Part shown: positions 23,366 to 25,824 of the stretch, piece after piece | Layout: the number at the start of each line of letters is the position of its first letter | How positions within the stretch are numbered: position 1 is the first letter of the stretch | NCBI GenBank assembly: GCA_021325255.1 | Contig: JAJPHP010000007.1 | Location: 1 to 25,824, forward strand | Origin: Nitrososphaerota archaeon | Lineage (GTDB): Archaea > Thermoproteota > Nitrososphaeria > Nitrososphaerales > CADDZS01 | Direction of reading: 5' to 3' | DNA length: 25,824 bases | Position numbers and translations under genes: made by a program | The notes under the pieces: generated by a model | Database searches by the model: none | What the model saw: the letters and a program-made list of their open reading frames with translations, nothing else | Told to the model about the DNA's origin: nothing

Positions 23366-23632
23366 TTGAGAGAAAAGTCGAGAAGTAAAGCGAAGAAAAA
23401 AGTCGTCAAGAGTAAAGGTGGAGGCAGTAACGAACATCAGTCGAGGGAAGCTTCATTCCGCAAAGCTTTGGATCAGGATCAGATCATTGTTCTTGCGGCA
23501 GAGCTTCTACGAGACCTTATTCCCAAGGATGCAATATACTCGGGCGATGCGTACAATCTCATAGACCAGGTAGTTGGGTCGGCTGGTGAGAACTCGCGAC
23601 TAGTCTCCGCCGCGATGCTCAAGATGAAATGA
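23366..23632 (+). CDS. 88-aa protein of unknown function
   Basis: A basic N-terminal third (RSKAKKKVVKSKGGGSN) is followed by a helical domain (ASFRKALDQDQIIVLAAELL, DAIYSGDAYNLIDQVVGSAG). The start is TTG. The basic tail could bind nucleic acid, but no family is recognised. It follows the 22726 gene by 58 bp on the same strand. Confidence 0.4.
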   Translation: MREKSRSKAKKKVVKSKGGGSNEHQSREASFRKALDQDQIIVLAAELLRDLIPKDAIYSGDAYNLIDQVVGSAGENSRLVSAAMLKMK

Positions 23633-23807
23633 AAAAATGGGGGTGGCTCGTAAGTCCAATGTCTGCACGCAGAAGGCCGTGTTTGACTAGTTATGTCCAG
23701 CTCTTGTGCTACTGCCTGTTTTCTAGCAAGTGGTAACATAAGCGAGGTAACTGGAGTAGCCCGCTTCCTGATTCAAGGGCGCAACCCTGCGCGATGTAGC
23801 CAACTGT

Positions 23808-25067
23808 CTACAAATCGGACGCAATTTCAACCTCCGAAGGGATGAACCTTGCAATTAGGACAATAGTCAGGAGAATTCCCACGGCCCCGCCCACGATTGG
23901 CCCGCGATACCCGATTACAAGAAACAGAGAGAGTGCGATCAGCGGCCCAAGCCCTCTTATCAGCCCTCTGACGGTGCCAAGGTTTCCCATTAGCTCCCCT
24001 CTGTTCTTCTGGGGAAACAGACTTGACGATAGATGAAACTGAACCGGAACCCAAGTGGATATCGCAAAGCCCCAGATGAAAGCGTAAAGCGGAATCGCGG
24101 CTGATGCAGGGTAGAAAGCCCACCCGAAGAGCATGCCTGCCCCCAGGCACTCTGATATCATCAAAAGGCGCCTGGGCCCTATCCTGTGATTCAACCATCC
24201 TCCTGGTATCGTGCCTACAACAACACCGATTGGAAGCACTAGGGCAATCAATCCAAAGTCTTGTTTTGTGAAGCTCTGTTCTTGCGACAACAAAGCGTAG
24301 AGCAGGGAGGTACCAATCGCCCAAGTCAACGTATCGAGGCTTATCACGCTAAAGTACTTCCAGTGCGACCTCACGTTTGATATTGTCCTTGAAACGCTCA
24401 TTCTGCTTTTCCGAGAATTCTCGTTCTGCCTCTCTTTACTGCTGTTTTGCTCTTGTACATTTTGCACCTCTTTGAGAGTGAAATAAAGAATAGCGAGCCC
24501 GCACCCCTCAAACAGAGCGGCAAGACCAACGAACGCCGAAGCACCCAAAGTCTGAGAGTATTGACCGGCTAGGAAGCCAGTGACGGAGCTCGGAAGAAGG
24601 TTTGCCATCATTATCAGAGAATAGGTCTGGGGCCTATCCTTTGCTAGCACGGTGTCAGCTAGGATCGCGTCAAGTGCCGGCAAACTGACCGAGCCTAGAG
24701 CCCACAGAATGTATGCGACATAGATCAAAAACGGAAGTTTGAACAGGAAAGCTATCGTCGAAACGGCCCAGCAAAAGGTCAGAATCGTGCTCCCTAGCAG
24801 GATGACGCTCCTCCGGCCGAAATCAGACAATCTTCCTCCGATAGACTGCACTAGGCTAGAGAGTATCCCGTATTGACCTGACAGGGCCTCCATAATGCCG
24901 ATAATCGCGATGGAGAGTCCCAGACTAATCACGAAGGGTTGCCAGAAGATGGAGATGTATCCTAGGTACAGTCCCTGAAGCAAACTGTAAGCCAGGAGCG
25001 CCCTGACACTCCTGTTCCTCGGAAGGAAACTCCTTCGAGCAGGACGGGACGGCAGTTGCGTTGACAT
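23808..25067 (-). CDS. MFS transporter
   Basis: The 419 residues show twelve hydrophobic segments in two halves, with the motif A-like GRLSDFGRR (78-86) in the loop after the second helix and a related GGWLNHRIGPRR in the second half, typical of drug- or metabolite-efflux members of the major facilitator superfamily. A charged loop (about 200-225, QEQNSSKERQNENSRKSRMS) links the halves. The substrate cannot be told from the sequence. The start is ATG; GGAGG occurs about 20-25 bases upstream within a G/A-rich leader. It appears monocistronic. Confidence 0.88.
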   Translation of the reverse strand: MSTQLPSRPARRSFLPRNRSVRALLAYSLLQGLYLGYISIFWQPFVISLGLSIAIIGIMEALSGQYGILSSLVQSIGGRLSDFGRRSVILLGSTILTFCWAVSTIAFLFKLPFLIYVAYILWALGSVSLPALDAILADTVLAKDRPQTYSLIMMANLLPSSVTGFLAGQYSQTLGASAFVGLAALFEGCGLAILYFTLKEVQNVQEQNSSKERQNENSRKSRMSVSRTISNVRSHWKYFSVISLDTLTWAIGTSLLYALLSQEQSFTKQDFGLIALVLPIGVVVGTIPGGWLNHRIGPRRLLMISECLGAGMLFGWAFYPASAAIPLYAFIWGFAISTWVPVQFHLSSSLFPQKNRGELMGNLGTVRGLIRGLGPLIALSLFLVIGYRGPIVGGAVGILLTIVLIARFIPSEVEIASDL

Positions 25068-25291
25068 CTATATTCTCCTAACTTCCACCCTCCACTCCTC
25101 AGAGGAAGAGGAGGCAAGGCCTTGGTCTAGTGTCTAATCGGTATATCGCCGTTTCTGTCCGAAAGCCCCGCAGAGACGTCTTGCAGCATCCTTCAAGTGC
25201 GATGTCAGAGAAGAGCTCGGAAAAATAAGTATGGTCCGTGGCTTGGTGGAAGGAATTTGATTCTACGTTAGAGTTGATTCAACAATTCTCG

Positions 25292-25525
25292 TCATTTCCT
25301 CTGGATTGTAGCCATACCGTCTGCATCGCATCTGGAACATTTCATGTAAATCAGTACGCCGTACTTCCCAAATGGTTTTGAATCAGATACAACCCAGTCG
25401 TGAGAACCGAACATACTAGCCACTACATTGGTGTCCTTTCCAACAACAGAATCAGGAGCGACACAGAGTACTTTCTCAGTGTCACCCAATTTTTTCAGGT
25501 CTTCCAATTGAAAGCCTTGCGGCAA
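25292..25525 (-). CDS. 77-aa protein with a CxxC pair
   Basis: I do not recognise this small protein. It has a hydrophilic N-terminus (FQLEDLKKLGDTEKVLCVAP), a central HDWVVSDSKPFGKYGVLIYM and a CSRC pair near the end that could be half of a zinc site. The start is TTG. There is no clear operon partner. Confidence 0.4.
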   Translation of the reverse strand: MPQGFQLEDLKKLGDTEKVLCVAPDSVVGKDTNVVASMFGSHDWVVSDSKPFGKYGVLIYMKCSRCDADGMATIQRK

Positions 25526-25615
25526 AAGGAGATGGCAATGGCCTAGATTAACTTTTCATCTACAATAGAAAATGATTCTATAAGCAATTCTCAGCCGTCA
25601 ACATTGAAATGTGGG

Positions 25616-25729
25616 TTAGGACAAGGGCTCTTTCAGATCAGGATCAAGTTTAACCCTATTCAACAACTCCGTGTATCGTGGATCTCTTCGTGCTCGCTCC
25701 ATGCTTGGCGCATAGCGAGGTACCGTCAA
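25616..25729 (-). CDS. 37-codon ORF overlapping the transposase end
   Basis: TTG overlaps the transposase stop codon (25726-25728) in another frame, and the product PSMERARRDPRYTELLNRVK then LDPDLKEPLS looks protein-like. It could be the C-terminal remnant of a gene cut by the insertion or a small downstream frame of the IS. Too short for a firm call. Confidence 0.25.
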   Translation of the reverse strand: MTVPRYAPSMERARRDPRYTELLNRVKLDPDLKEPLS

Positions 25730-25824
25730 GATAAGGCTGATGGCACTCTCTCCTTGAATGTCTCATGAGGTCTTATGTGATTGTACCAGTACGCGAATAG
25801 ATGCAGGAATTTGGATATGCGCTC
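25726..25824 (-). CDS. DDE transposase, C-terminal end (runs off the window)
   Basis: The last 32 residues, including FAYWYNHIRPHETFKERVPS, match the C-terminus of rve-type DDE transposases (IS481/IS3-like), where a W-Y-N-x-x-R-P-H motif carries the end of the integrase core. The 5' part lies beyond the window, so the element and its ends cannot be defined. Confidence 0.7.
   Translation of the reverse strand, partial: ERISKFLHLFAYWYNHIRPHETFKERVPSALS

Noticed and set aside
1..25824. CRISPR arrays, rRNA genes, replication origin
   Set aside because: I looked for regularly spaced repeats, conserved rRNA sequence and origin-type clusters with cdc6/orc and found none.

Overview
The window looks like the chromosome of an archaeon. 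The supporting signs are a Sec11-type (Ser/His) signal peptidase, a RAD55/KaiC-like ATPase, a FilR1-type winged-helix regulator, TATA boxes placed about 25-30 nt upstream of apparently leaderless starts, frequent TTG starts, many zinc-ribbon proteins and at least one intron-containing tRNA. A TACK-group (Thaumarchaeota/Bathyarchaeota-like) host is my inference; nothing in the window fixes the lineage.

Positions 168-14185 read as a tandem array of integrated elements stacked against a tRNA gene. A core of 12-14 bases (GCGCCCAGGCCGGG) occurs four times in the same orientation, at 168 (A), 8446 (B), 10578 (C) and 14172 (D). D is the 3' end of an interrupted tRNA-Asp-like gene on the minus strand. 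B and D each lie 40-50 bp from the start of a tyrosine integrase gene: a single-frameshift copy at 7147-8399 and a decayed copy at 13530-14130. Both have a GGATTTGAACC box on the integrase side of the core. A and C have the inverted box (GTTnAAATCC) 14-15 bp inside the other end. Element 1 (A-B) carries a Doc/Fic toxin with a possible 45-aa partner, a HEPN-motif protein, an EVE-like/Mrr restriction endonuclease, a helicase C-terminal remnant, a frameshifted IS110-family insertion, an Lrp-like regulator and a membrane protein, so it is a defence-type island. The B-C interval carries an acyltransferase and a small membrane-protein/winged-helix operon. Element 2 (C-D) carries a CC-type zinc finger protein, a FilR1-type regulator, a SAM methyltransferase with an N-terminal winged helix, and a 94-aa protein.

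Right of the array are a broken LAGLIDADG endonuclease gene (14449-14940) and about 500 bp without a gene. A signalling block follows: a RAD55/KaiC-like ATPase followed by a CheY-like receiver, then two opposite-strand genes (a zinc-ribbon protein and a 435-aa protein with repeated beta-rich segments), and a divergent protein with eight CxxC pairs. A tRNA-Lys(UUU) interrupted by about 38 nt lies at 19211-19322.

The right third holds a flavodoxin-like protein, a secretion operon (two Ser/Thr-rich exported proteins, the first frame-disrupted, and a signal peptidase with a C-terminal zinc ribbon), several unrecognised small genes, an MFS transporter and, at the edge, the C-terminus of a DDE transposase. 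Several genes are broken by single-base shifts (integrase, IS110 transposase, secreted protein). These may be true decay or sequence error, and the sequence alone cannot tell.
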